In this document: in pieces, positions 31,518-43,100 of the stretch | Position numbering within the stretch: position 1 is the first letter of the stretch | Layout: every line of letters begins with the position of its first letter | NCBI GenBank assembly: GCA_029204225.1 | Contig: CM055105.1 | Location: forward strand, 17,305,353 to 17,369,352 | Length of the DNA stretch: 64,000 bases | From: Diphasiastrum complanatum | Taxonomy: Eukaryota > Streptophyta > Lycopodiopsida > Lycopodiales > Lycopodiaceae | Reading direction: 5' to 3' | Notes under the pieces: model-generated | Told to the model about the DNA's origin: nothing | Databases searched by the model: none | What the model saw: only the letters and a program-made list of their open reading frames with translations | Translations under genes and position numbers: made by a program

Positions 31518-32071
31518 TGTCATGTACTTCTAGTACATCAGTGCTTTTCAAGGCAATGTAATATCCATTGTAAGCTTTGTAGGCCCAAAATGAGCGATTA
31601 GCCTTAAGAACAAGGCAGTTCCCTCTTTAGGCCCTTCAACGTAACTAATAAGGATAATAGGCCAATAAGGGTCCAATGTAGTTTGAATAATACTTAACAA
31701 GGGATAACTATCCCTCAAGATAGTTAAGTTAAGTTAAGTAAGAGCATTGTCTATAACTAGGCAAGAGACATCATTTTGTGAATCTTTGGGCTCATTTGCA
31801 TTTGAGAGAACTAGGAGCTCCATCTCCTCTTCCTCCTCTGTGAATGTGAGCCTTGGGATCTTGATCTTGCTAGGTCTCATGTGCCCCATCACATGAATTC
31901 GTGTACTCTTCACCCCCTAATGGAATCCATCTCCTCTTGAGCTTCACTTTGATATGAACTTTGTGGTAGCTTGTGGTTATTCTTCATCTTTGGTTCTCTT
32001 CAACATAGGTGTGGTGGTTGCCTCCTTGTCCTAGCTTGCTTGGCTTGGATTGAGAGGTATGGCACATGACA
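31518..32071 (+). repeat. LTR, 554 bp, with 7-bp inverted ends
   Basis: It starts TGTCATG and ends CATGACA, a perfect 7-bp inverted pair. It follows a purine-rich tract and interrupts a copia gag whose homology starts at 32072. It is probably the 3' LTR of the element to its left. No partner LTR was found in the window. Confidence 0.75.
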
Positions 32072-32790
32072 TGACCTATGGAATGTTGTTACATGTATAG
32101 AAGTAAAACTTGAAGACGATGACTCAAAGTGAAAATCGAAGGATGATAATTCTTTTGCGCTTATTATCCTCAATATATGAGATACACATATTGGACACAT
32201 AGCTGAAGCTAAAACTTCAAAAGACGTTTGAAAATTTTTGAACTCACTATATGACGTGAGGGACGTAATTACGAAGCTACATCTACGAATGAAATTCTTC
32301 ACTTTCAAAATGTCTATTGGTGATTCTCTTCGGAGTCGCTTGCAATAGATGGCCGCTGTCGGATCAATCATAGATGAATGCAATTATGACGTTGCTTTCA
32401 AGTTTGTCCTCTACATATGAGAACTGAGTGATGATCATATCGACACACTCGGATTTAACTCTTACTAGAGTTATCACTATGTTGCTGCAAGAAGATAATT
32501 GAAGAAGTCAAGACACTTCGTCTACTTACTCCTCTCAGGCTCTATATGTCAACAAAGGCTCGAAGCGACAGAAGTAGAAAAGCTCCAAGAAGGATGCAAT
32601 GAATCAGAAGCCAACTCAAGGTCAAGAACAATCATCGAATCCACAATCGAAGAAGAAGATGTTTTGCAGGCATTGCAAGCACAATAACCATGAGATCAAC
32701 GATTGTCAAATTCTTCAAACTTGGAAAACACTCTTTAATAAACTACTAGACACAAACGTACTGTTATTGATTCTACTTGAGTGAAGAAAA
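32072..32790 (+). pseudogene. Copia gag fragment
   Basis: DNA similarity to the copia gag at 50590-51700 is plain (CACTATATGAYGTGAGGGACG; TTTAACTCTYACTAGAGTTA). Stops and shifts break the frame. Near 32663 a knuckle, CRHCKHNNHEINDC, fits CX2CX4HX4C. The segment GATGATCATATCGACACACTC near 32430 is the uninterrupted form of a site that carries an LTR insertion in the other copy. Confidence 0.85.
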
Positions 32791-35106
32791 CTTGATTTTT
32801 AGTGTGAGAAGTGAAATAGATGGTGAGAAGTGGTATGTAGTGAATCTTGCAAAAGAATCATGCTAGTGTTTTGATAGTTCTTCTTCGTGCAAGCATTTGG
32901 TAGCTACTAAGTAGCACAAAAATTCTATGCTCCACTATGGAATAACCGCAAATTCCTTGTCACTCGCACAAAAATTTTAGGCGTAGGAGAAGCAACAAAT
33001 CTATTTTGTGAACAAGACAGAGAGGACATTGAAGTTCCTTTCAAAAGAGAGTTTAGTAATCCTAAGAATGTGGAATTAATTGATATGTTCCTAGCCAAAA
33101 CCAACGCTCTTTGCTAGACATTGGATTGTGATTGCACAAACATGCACATAAAGATACAAGGACTATCTTTGCTAGACATTGATATGCATGACAACTATTT
33201 TACAAGATGCACACAACACGTTAGAAAAATTCTTAACACTAGCAACAACCTCTATGCCGAAGAGGGGAACCACATTCCCTCCTCAATTCAATGTGTCTCC
33301 TCAATTCAATGTGAGTAGAACGCATCTCAGACACAATGCAAAAAGAATGTCCACCAAGAAACACATTACTAATCCAACAGACTTGCACAGCTCAAAGTCT
33401 ACCCTAGAAAGGCCTCTAAACGATACAAAATACGAGCGAACCATGGCCAAGAACAAACATGCATTCATACCCCAAAAAAATGTAGGGCTAGCTCGACCTT
33501 TTTGTTGGGGGCTTGAACACCATCACATGAAAAAACTGTAGTGCGACTATGACAAGGAATATAGAAAAGAATAAGAGGGCATGCACCCTCGAGGAAGTCA
33601 AGAAAACTTGTGGAGAAAGTACCAAAGTAGAATGGGAAAACAAAAAACCAGCACATAAGAGCTAATCCCATCGAGGTGGACATGGTAAAAATTGTTGGAG
33701 ATATCACTATCTACAACAATTTGCAAAAATGAACTATTATTTGAGACAGTCTATAATTTCACACACATATTTGAATAGTCTGCAATAATACATGGATATT
33801 CGAAGCAGAGCAACGAATTGACACAATCGACATTGTCGTCGCTATTGTGAATATTGATAGTTGACACTGTCAATTGTCCACTATCGGCACTGTCGAAGTA
33901 TCGATTGAATGGTACCTTGCTTCCTCTGTCAAATCCAAAACAGACTATGTTACCGTTCTCTATTTTGTCTTTTCCTCTTCAAAAGGAAGGTAATGAAAAT
34001 ATAGCATGGAAAAAACAATGCTTTTCACTAAAGCACTGACCTTCAAACAGTTCTTCTAGTTTGCAAAGCCAAAGTTTGAAAAAAGAAGATTGATGGGGCC
34101 TAAATTGCTATTTATTTTTGCTAGTGCAAAAAATTGATGCTAATATCTCTATAGCAATAAAATGACATGCACCTTACAAAATATACAAGGGCTATCCTAT
34201 ATAAATATTATAAATAAATATCTTTATAAAGGTGAAAAAAGATCGATTTTTTTTTTCTACATTAGATGTTAGATCCTTCATATTACACCTATGTTTTGAC
34301 AATATATTTGCAATGTGTTCTCGTCATACAAGTAGAATTTAGTAGGAGAGCCTAAAGAAATTGCAAAATGTTACAAGAAGGATATGTTAAATTTTTAACA
34401 AGATAATTAGACAAATTAAAATGATTGCTTTGTTAAAAACAATTTGAGTTTTAAATTTTAAATTATATATTTTAAATTAGTTGATAATATTTAGCTTTAA
34501 ATTTATCATCATTCATAGACAACCATATTATTGCTTTTATATGAGTCATTAAGAAAAATAGTTTTATGTTTAGCAAGTGGTTTGGTTGAGGAATCATTTG
34601 TTTTTTTTCAAACACCCCACACACGCAGTAGTTAATAGTGTCTTTGCTCGCATAGCTAGCAGTCTCAGATCACAGCCTCAAGAAAGCCTCACAATGAAAA
34701 GAGACTGATGCGTCTAGGCAGCTGTGCACAAACTGCCCGAGTCAAAGTCAATTTTTGTGACCACGTGGCGACCAACGAAGCTTGCCGAACGTTTGATGAG
34801 TCTCCTTGATCCACAGACAGAGTATTTTTGTTTCCAACAATTGGTGTTCGATCTTCCCCTATTGCTATAGGGATGCAATGGATACTTTGTGAATATTATG
34901 CCCATTTTTAAGCGGATTAAAAAGCAGAAAATATATGTGCTATTTTTTAAACGTAGGTTTTGCACTTTTCTGTTGCATGTTTGTACGACGTCCATACGAC
35001 TGCCATGTGGCATGCTTATAATGGTCGGTAAAAGTCAAACTGCCTATTATGCTTCGTAATGTACATGTGAAAAAGTTTTAAGGTACCCATTACGCGGAAG
35101 GCGCCC
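32791..35106. other. Unrecognised stretch, AT-rich in its middle
   Basis: No gene or domain was recognised on either strand. The part from about 34090 to 34600 is strongly AT-rich. The rest may be decayed transposon DNA. Short frames at 33121-33541 have no known motif. Confidence 0.45.
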
Positions 35107-35164
35107 GGGCATAGGCCATTCTACCCGGTTTGGCCATCCTTACCGGGCAAAATGGCCTGTGCCC
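35107..35164. repeat. 58-bp nested inverted repeat (hairpin)
   Basis: The outer arms GGGCATAGGCCATT and AATGGCCTGTGCCC pair over 14 positions with one G-T. Inner arms CCCGGT and ACCGGG pair around a 12-base loop. It lies 30 bp before a copia LTR. The function is unknown. Confidence 0.8.
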
Positions 35165-35193
35165 AACTCCTTCCACTCCTTCCATAGTACATT

Positions 35194-35813
35194 TGTTGGA
35201 TTATTTTCCTTCTTACCAATCGACTAATTGGTTTTAATCTTCATCCATTGTTTATCCAGTTTTGCAGATTTTCCCATGTGTTTACACAGTCTACAGAATT
35301 ACAAGTGTTTTTACACAGTTTGCAGAATTACACGGAGTTTACGACAATGTCTCCTTTTCGCCTATCAGCTGTTGAAAAATGGAACTTCTCCTTTTTCGCA
35401 TTTTTCGCTTGACAGAAATCTCGTGTAAAATCACAATGTCGCATTTTTCGCTTTTTTTTCCAAAGAGTCTCAAATGTTAAGGAAATGACTCTGGCAAAGT
35501 GTGGGACAACCCTAAATGAGATTTAAGGGCACCTTCGTCTTTTTCGCGAAAAATCCGATAGTGTCGCCTGTGGCTGTTTTAGTTCATTTATGCAGAGCTA
35601 CAGTTTTGGTTCATTTATGTAGACACAACGTTTATGACCAATTTCACTGCTTATCAGCAATCAATGACAAGGACCGGATGAATGACAACTGATCACCAGC
35701 CAACTGGCGATCGCAATTGACGACCTAATCTCTTAGTATAAATATTTGTTCATATTCATACATTTTTATGATCAGAAATCCTCTGAATTATCAGAAGAAG
35801 TTTTTGAATAGTT

Positions 35814-35847
<34 letters not shown>

Positions 35848-36319
35848 CCTGTGAGCTTGAACACTCCTGAGCATTCTAGCTCACTTCTTAGAGTTGTTTT
35901 AGAGATTGCTATTGCGCTACTGCTTATCAGCATTGCGCTAATTCAGACTTTTATTTTAGCCGCTCAAAGATAGCATAGAGTACGCGACTTCGATCCGCAA
36001 CTCATTGTACTCATTTACTATCCAAAAAAGTAGTCATAATTGCATAGTTGTCTCCTGGTGTCCATGCTGCTGGGCTTGCCTTTGAGACCTTATTGCCGTT
36101 TTGAATCAATACTATCCTTTATTGTGTTCAGCTTCGTCTCAGAATGTATGCGTTTTCTGGAGTTTTTCGCGACTAATTATTTGTCTGATAATTTTTGATG
36201 CTTAATTGTTTGGCTACGTAATCACCGTAGTACTGGCGATTTCAAAGTTAGTTACTATAAGTTCAAATGTGATTTCTATCACTATTGTCTTGTTTGAAAT
36301 TGATAGACGTAGTCATGCA
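35194..36319 (+). repeat. Copia LTR without an attached internal region
   Basis: It starts TGTTGGATTATT and ends GTAGTCATGCA, like the LTR at 54424-55266, with shared blocks such as TTAGTATAAATA (TATA, about 35733-35744), CAGAATGTATGC and GATTTCAAAGTTAGTT. It is 1126 bp, longer than the other copy, partly because of a TC microsatellite (35817-35844). No internal sequence or clear target duplication flanks it. It may be an old solo LTR. Confidence 0.8.
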
Positions 36320-36563
36320 TTGGAAAGATGAAAATAGTTTATTTCGCCATGCACAAAAAGTTTTCTTTTTAAACACATGAATTATTTTATTCATTTTCTT
36401 TTCGAGATAGACCTATCTTCTGCACACCATTTTCCGACAACACTTGCTATGACAGTTGCAAAAATATTGTATCCGTGTTTCATTTTATATTGCACATTAA
36501 GCATTTTCATGTGAAGGCGAGAGAGAGCATCCTATTTCATTTGTTTTAGTATTGTTAAGCATT

Positions 36564-36566
<3 letters not shown>

Positions 36567-36611
<45 letters not shown>
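36567..36611. repeat. (GA)n microsatellite upstream of MPPB copy B
   Basis: About 45 bp of GA dinucleotides. It matches in position the CT run at 12512-12536 of the inverted copy. Confidence 0.96.
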
Positions 36612-36614
<3 letters not shown>

Positions 36615-36670
36615 CGTGTCTTTGTGTGAGGTGTGAGTAGTTACATTTAATTAAATTTTTTAGCTTTGGC

Positions 36671-36869
36671 GTTGAGAGAGAGATTGATCCATTCCATTCT
36701 CATTTTATGGATGGAGTGAAAGAATTTGAGATTTCAATCCTTTTCCTTAAAACTCTGACTTGAATTCTCGTTGAGAGAGACATTGATCCATTCCATTCTC
36801 ATTTTATGGATGGAGTGAAAGAATCTGAGATTCCAATCCTTTTCCTTAAAACTTTGACCTGAATTCTCG
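36671..36869. repeat. 99-bp tandem duplication in the MPPB copy B 5' flank
   Basis: The unit GTTGAGAGAGA...TGAATTCTC occurs at 36671-36769 and 36770-36869 with few changes. The inverted copy A has a single unit, so the duplication arose after the MPPB duplication. Confidence 0.88.
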
Positions 36870-37053
36870 TTACAATGCTAGAAACCGGGGATTGAATAGG
36901 TCAAGATCTAGGGCTATGATTGTTTTTGGGTTAGGTTACATTTCTAGGGTTTTTGGAGTGAAAACAGCCCTATAATGAGGTGCTGGAGAGAGAGAGAAAG
37001 AGAGCGCGCGAGAGGTTGGATTTTTTCTTTACCGAGTTTAGGGCTTTCTAGGC

Positions 37054-37086
37054 TTAGGGTTTTTTATTAAGGTTTTTTAGGGTTTC
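37054..37086 (+). promoter_or_regulatory. Telo-box pair upstream of MPPB copy B
   Basis: TTAGGGTTTT and TTAGGGTTTC lie 70-105 bp before the ATG at 37159. A further TAGGGTTTTT occurs near 36950. They fit a plant housekeeping-type promoter or leader. Confidence 0.6.
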
Positions 37087-37158
37087 GAGAGAAAATAGTC
37101 AGAAAGTGAGGTGTTGGGGAGACGACAACACACAACGTCATCATCGAGGGGAGTAGCG

Positions 37159-40100
37159 ATGGCGGCCAGGATGCTTGCTGGAGCGCTGCGCAGGGGAGGC
37201 ATGCGCTCGCTCATCAGCGCTCTGCCTGCTGCCTCCTCGCCTCGTCACAGCCATGCGCTCGCCGTCCCAGATGAGCGCTTCACTCGCTTCAATTCGCCTG
37301 TGCCAAGCACCATCGATCACACTCCCATTCTTTCCACGCCCCTCACTCGCGTCACCACCCTCAACAATGGACTCCGTGTTGCCACAGAGTCGAATCTGGC
37401 TGCCGAGACCGCCACCGTGGGTGTGTGGATCGACGCCGGGAGCCGCTTTGAGACCGATGCCACCAATGGCACTGCACATTTCCTGGAGCATATGATTTTC
37501 AAGGGGACCAAAAAGCGCAGCATGAGGAAATTGGAGGAAGAAATTGAAAACATGGGAGGCCATTTGAATGCTTACACATCCCGTGAGCAAACAACCTATT
37601 ATGCCAAAGTGTTGAAGAAGGATGTCCCAGTGGCTCTTGATATCTTGGCCGACATTCTTCAGAATTCTTCTTTCGAGGAGGAGCGGATCGAGCGTGAGCG
37701 CAATGTGATATTACGAGAAATGCAGGAGGTATGGATTTGTTAAGAGTGTATGTTGTTTTAATCTCATTGGTAAATCTCCCAAACATATATAAAAATGAAT
37801 GATAGTAACCAATTTATAATCGCGGGACTGATTTAGATTTGATGTTTTTGGAAGGTTGAAGGCCAAATAGAGGAGGTGATATTTGACCATCTCCATGCTA
37901 CTGCTTTTCAACACAGCCCGCTAGGACGCACAATTCTTGGACCTGCCGATAACATCCGTTCCATAACTAAGGCTGATCTGGCGGACTACATTTCCACGCA
38001 TTACACTGGGCCGCGGATGGTATGTTTTACCTCTACAAAGTGCTATTGAGATAAGAAATAAAGTTCAGCCGTCATCCTTGTCTTAGTGATTGATAAAAGT
38101 GTGAGGCTTAGTGAAATGAGAATTCAATCAGTACTTCAGTAGTTTCTCTATTTTAACATAATGCAATCTTTTCTATGATTATCAAATATTTGTGTTCCTT
38201 GGATGCCTCCAAGGTAGCCTTCGTTATGAAAAGAGGTTGGCAATGTTTATTAGTGAGGTCTGTTCTGCTTAGGTATGCCATCATTAAGAATGAGATGCAT
38301 GTGTATGGAGCCTGGATCTTTCCTTTTCGTATGATATGGTTATGATACTCACATTTTTGCAGGTTGTTTCTGCTGCTGGTGCTGTAAGCCACGGGGAGAT
38401 TGTGGGGCTTGTAGAAAAGTTGTTCACGTCACTGTCAACAGATCCAACAACAGCTGGCCAGCTGGTCGAGAAGGAACCAGCAATTTTTACAGGTTCAGAG
38501 GTAAGCTAACTGGCGTACTTGATGAAACTTGAGATTGATGTGGATTGCGACCAAAATCCAAAGACACCATCTGGCAGTTCGGGGTGCAACAGTAGGGATA
38601 CAGTACACAGAGTACATGGTTCAATGGTTGCAAGTAGTTTTTACAGACGAAACTCATTTTCACTTTGGTGTCCCTAGGGAGCCACTTCCAGTACATTTTA
38701 GCAAAGTGTTTGTCTGCAAGTGAATCGTTGATGAACTCTAGTCTGAGATGCACGGGATGCTTGCATGGTCATGAAGAAACTCGTTTCTCAGTCCTCTTTT
38801 GGAGAAACTTGTTTGCAAACCCTATGTTTCTTGGGAGCCTGGTTCAGAAGCAACACAAGCATTTCTAGGAGATGTAATGGAGAACATATTATCTTGTGAG
38901 GAAGATTTTTCCCCATCTGAGGAAATGCATTTCTCTCTGCCACAAGTCCAAAGGATCAAGTCAGGCTCAAATTTTGGCTTTTAGTGACATTCTAGATTCT
39001 AGCCTCTTTTTGATCCATGTATGGTAAACCTTTTTGTTTTTTTTTTCCCTTTGCCACTTTTAGTTGTGCTCACCCCATTTTGTAATGATATGATCTGATG
39101 ATGTGACACTTTCTATTTTCCCGTATCTATTTCTTGATTCAGATATGATTCTACATTTCTTGCAGGGGAAATTTTTTCTGAAATTATTCATTGTTGCCTG
39201 GGATCGATTGCTTGTGCTGAACCTGCCAGTTTGCAATTGACTTCGTGTGGTTTTTCCAAGGGAAATCTGAATACTCTTTATTAGCACCTTCCAAGGTTTT
39301 ATTTTTTCCAAGATTCAGCCATTAATGCAGTATTTTAAGCTACTTGGACTCCACATTTTTGGATTAAGTTATTGATAAGACCACATCTGAGGGGTTTAGC
39401 TGGGAAACTCTATCAAAATTTACATTTGAATCAAGCTTTGTATTTTATGAGAAAGATATAGACACTAGAAGCTTTGTTCTAATGCTGGTGAACAAAAAAG
39501 GCATCTGAATGTGACATATTGCCTCAGAACGTGCTTTTATACCACTGACTAGGTCGTTTACACATCTCTGCTTATGGAAAAAAGTTATTGATATACTAAT
39601 TGTTGTATATTCTTGGAATATAGGCTGTAAGTGCCTATGGGAACCAAAGTGAGTTTTTACGTTTGGTGGAGCAAAAACTTACAATTTGAGCCATACATTA
39701 ATGACCATCTTTCAATTGCAGGTCAGAATTCGAGATGATGACATTCCACTGGCTTACTTCTCTGTGGCCGTCAAAGGTGCACCTTGGACGGATCCAGATT
39801 CTATTGCATTGATGGTCATGCAAACGATGTTGGGTGCTTGGAGCAAGAGTGCTGGAGCTGGCAAGCACATGGGGTAAGTATCTTGTTCCTTCTGTCAATC
39901 AGGACGCATATAAATCTAGTTTGGATGAGGTTTCATGCTAGTATAGGGTTTTTGTTAATGTTGGCAAGAATCTTGTAGCTAGTTTGTGGTTGATTTTGAA
40001 GGGGGTGGGTCTTAACACGCTTTTCTTTTGATAATCAGATCAGAGCTTGCACAAAAAGTTGCAGCAAATGACCTTGCAGAAAGTTTTATGGCTTTCAACA

Positions 40101-43100
40101 CTAATTACAGTGATGCTGGGCTATTTGGTGTCTATGCCATTGCTAAGGTGATTAATCCATTTGTAGGATTATTCTAGTGAGATATCATATGGATATTTTT
40201 TCTCAACTTTGAATTTCTTGCTACTAGAGACTTCTCACTACTATCTGGTAAAGATATGCATTGTTTTTGTATGTCCTAGCGTTAAGATTGTTTATATCAA
40301 TCGATTTGCCTTTTGTTGGCAATCATTTAATCTTTGTGAAGGAGTGGTAGACCACTTGCACATTGATATTCATGCTCAATGCATCTATGACCAAACATGT
40401 GAGAAAGAGAGAGAGAAGAATGAAAGAAAGCTTTATTAATGTCTTGTATGTATCGTAAGGGATCTTTGATCTCTACTTTTGTTTATCATCATGGATGATT
40501 TTGGTGTAGGGATGTGTAGGAAAAAGATTTAGGATAATTGTTTTATGATGGAGGTGTTTGAATCTCTTAATCGACAAGAAGATGGACGTACAATAATTGG
40601 GAAGTTTGCATATGACATAGTATTAGGATATAATAGATGTCATGATGAGATGCTTTCTAGGTTGGAAAGTTGTTTGGGGCAAGTGACTATGTGTGAAATA
40701 GAGGCATGAGATTCCATGGAGAAGATTCCAGCAAGTACTTTGTGTGAGACAGTATTTGAGGAGGAAGTAGCAGATACTTTGTGTGAGGAAGTATTGCATA
40801 CTTTATATCTTTCTATTGGGGTTATTACTTGCATATTTTTTTGGGTTCATGGATGACATTGTAATTGAATCATTGTTGGAGAGTGGTTGGATGTAGACAT
40901 GAAGTGTTATCAACATTTTTGAAGATGAACATCTAGGGGGAGTAGTCCATCTAAGTCCATCACCAGTGGTAACTTATGATAATACCAAGAGAATTGAAAT
41001 GGATTCAGTTCAACACAAGTGGAACCAATTACTTATGAAGTACAATTTTCTAACACGAGTGTTGATGCAAGAGATTTGGTGTTGATATTTGTAGATCCGT
41101 TTCCTACTTATGATTGTTATGATGGTGCTATGGTAATCAAAGAGGATTACATTTTCTTTATGGTTGTTGGTGAGATCCGTACATATTTGTGGTAGCTTGG
41201 AAGATGTTTAAAGAAACCAAGGGAGTCAATCTTCAAGCCAAGTTTTCAGGGTTGTGGCAAAAGTTGTTATGTCTACATTATTGGATTCAAGGAGAGTCAA
41301 TCTTTAGCTATATTTAGTAAATTCAAGTTAGAATTTAGTTAGACTCAAGTTTACCTATATTAGGCAATTGCTTTAAGGTGGTTGTTGCTTCTGCTTTTAC
41401 TTTCTATCATAGACTATTATTGTCTATAAGTATGTAGTGTGCCCTAGTTCATTTGCAATGGAATATAGTTGGATTACATCTCATCATTATGCTTCGTCAT
41501 TGTTGTTTGTGTTCTCTCTCACGGGTATGACTATTATCTAACAACAAAAGGAATATTGTCTTGGGTAACTTGTATGAGCAAATCGATTTTCTAACAATGG
41601 TATCTCCCTCTAACCTCATAATATATAAAATGCTCCTTAGACGACTCCTCCCTCATAGAGCATAACTGGCATATCTGCTCCTCCCTCGAGATACCATAGC
41701 GTTAGAAAACCGACTTGATCATATAAGTGTCAGAGTTTGTCGGCAGCGGAAACACTCCGGTCCAGTAGACACTCTCGCGCAATGCGCACACCTGTGGGCC
41801 GCGCGTGGGATCTTATCCCCACCGCCTAGCCACCCGCCTCTTTCCCTCTTGACCCCAGAAGGGTTGGTACCAGGGGACAAGGGTATTATGTCTACTTTCA
41901 GCTTATATTCGGGTGATGTCTTAGTCTCCATTTACTTATGGAATGATGATTGCACTCTTTCTGGTGCATCCACGGAGGCAGCCGCGGCTTGTGCAAAGCT
42001 TGCCCTCCAACACCCCCACTCAAGCAAGCACAGGGTGAAGTAAACCCCCACTTGCTCGTATAGGACCCCCACTTGGCTCTGATACCATGTCAAAGTTTGT
42101 CGGCAACGGAAACATTCCGGTCCAGTAGTAGACACTCTCGCGCAATGCGCACACCGTGTGTGGGATCCCATCCCCATCGCCTAGCCACCCGTCTCTTTCT
42201 CTCTTGACCCCAAAAGGGCTGGTACCAGGGGGCAAGGGTATTATGTCTAGTTTAAGCTTATATTTGGGTGATGTCTTAGTCTCTAGTTACTTATGGGATG
42301 ATGATTGCACTCTTTCTGGTGCATCCACGGAGGCAGCCGCGGCCTGTGCGTAGCTTGCCCTCCAACAATAAGTTACCCAAGACAAGATTCCTATTGCTGT
42401 TAGACAATAGCCATACACATGAAAGAGAACAATGATGAAGCATAATGATGAGATGTACTCCAAATATATGCCATTGCAAATGGACACTACATACTTATAG
42501 ACAATAGTCTATGCCAAAAAGCAAAAGCAAAAGCAATGTAAAAGCAACCTTAAAGCAATTGCCTAATTGATGTCTCTATTTAAGGTAGAAGCACCCAACA
42601 CCTATGTATAGCAAAACTTGTGCTCCAAATCAGGCACTAGAATCTCGACCTTGAGTCTAACTAAATTCTAACTTGACTCTACTAAATATAGGTAAAGGCT
42701 GCTAGAATTAGCACGCAAGAAGCATGGCCTAATAATCCTAATAACTCCTTGATGTCAACACAATGTGAACTTTAACTAACACATGCAACCTCCCAGTCTC
42801 AATAGCCAACTGATGAGATGAGTTGGCCCAATGTGAATCCAAGACTATGTGATAAGCTTGAGTCCAAATACCGTGGTAGAACTAGGAACCTTGCTATGTC
42901 TAGCTCCATGAAATGGATCCTGTAGTAGTCATGCTTAACCCCCAATTGATGCCACCAAGTGTGATTGGGTATGCTCTATATAAAAAGTGTTTGATATATT
43001 GATGATTACCCAAAAGAATATCTGTGATAGAGATACCAAACGCCTGAAGAAGGAGGTGGGATGCCTAAGAAAACCATGAAAGTCAGGTACCTTGATCATG

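Larger units (their letters stand above)
36670..40480 (+). repeat. Right arm of inverted MPPB duplication
   Basis: This is the counterpart of 8640-12430 in opposite orientation. Similarity ends in intron 5 shortly after TTTATTAATGTCTTG at about 40433-40450. Confidence 0.9.

Noticed and set aside
41728-42367. Cassandra-type 5S rRNA in the TRIM 1 LTRs
   Set aside because: No match to the 5S internal promoter boxes was found by eye on either strand.
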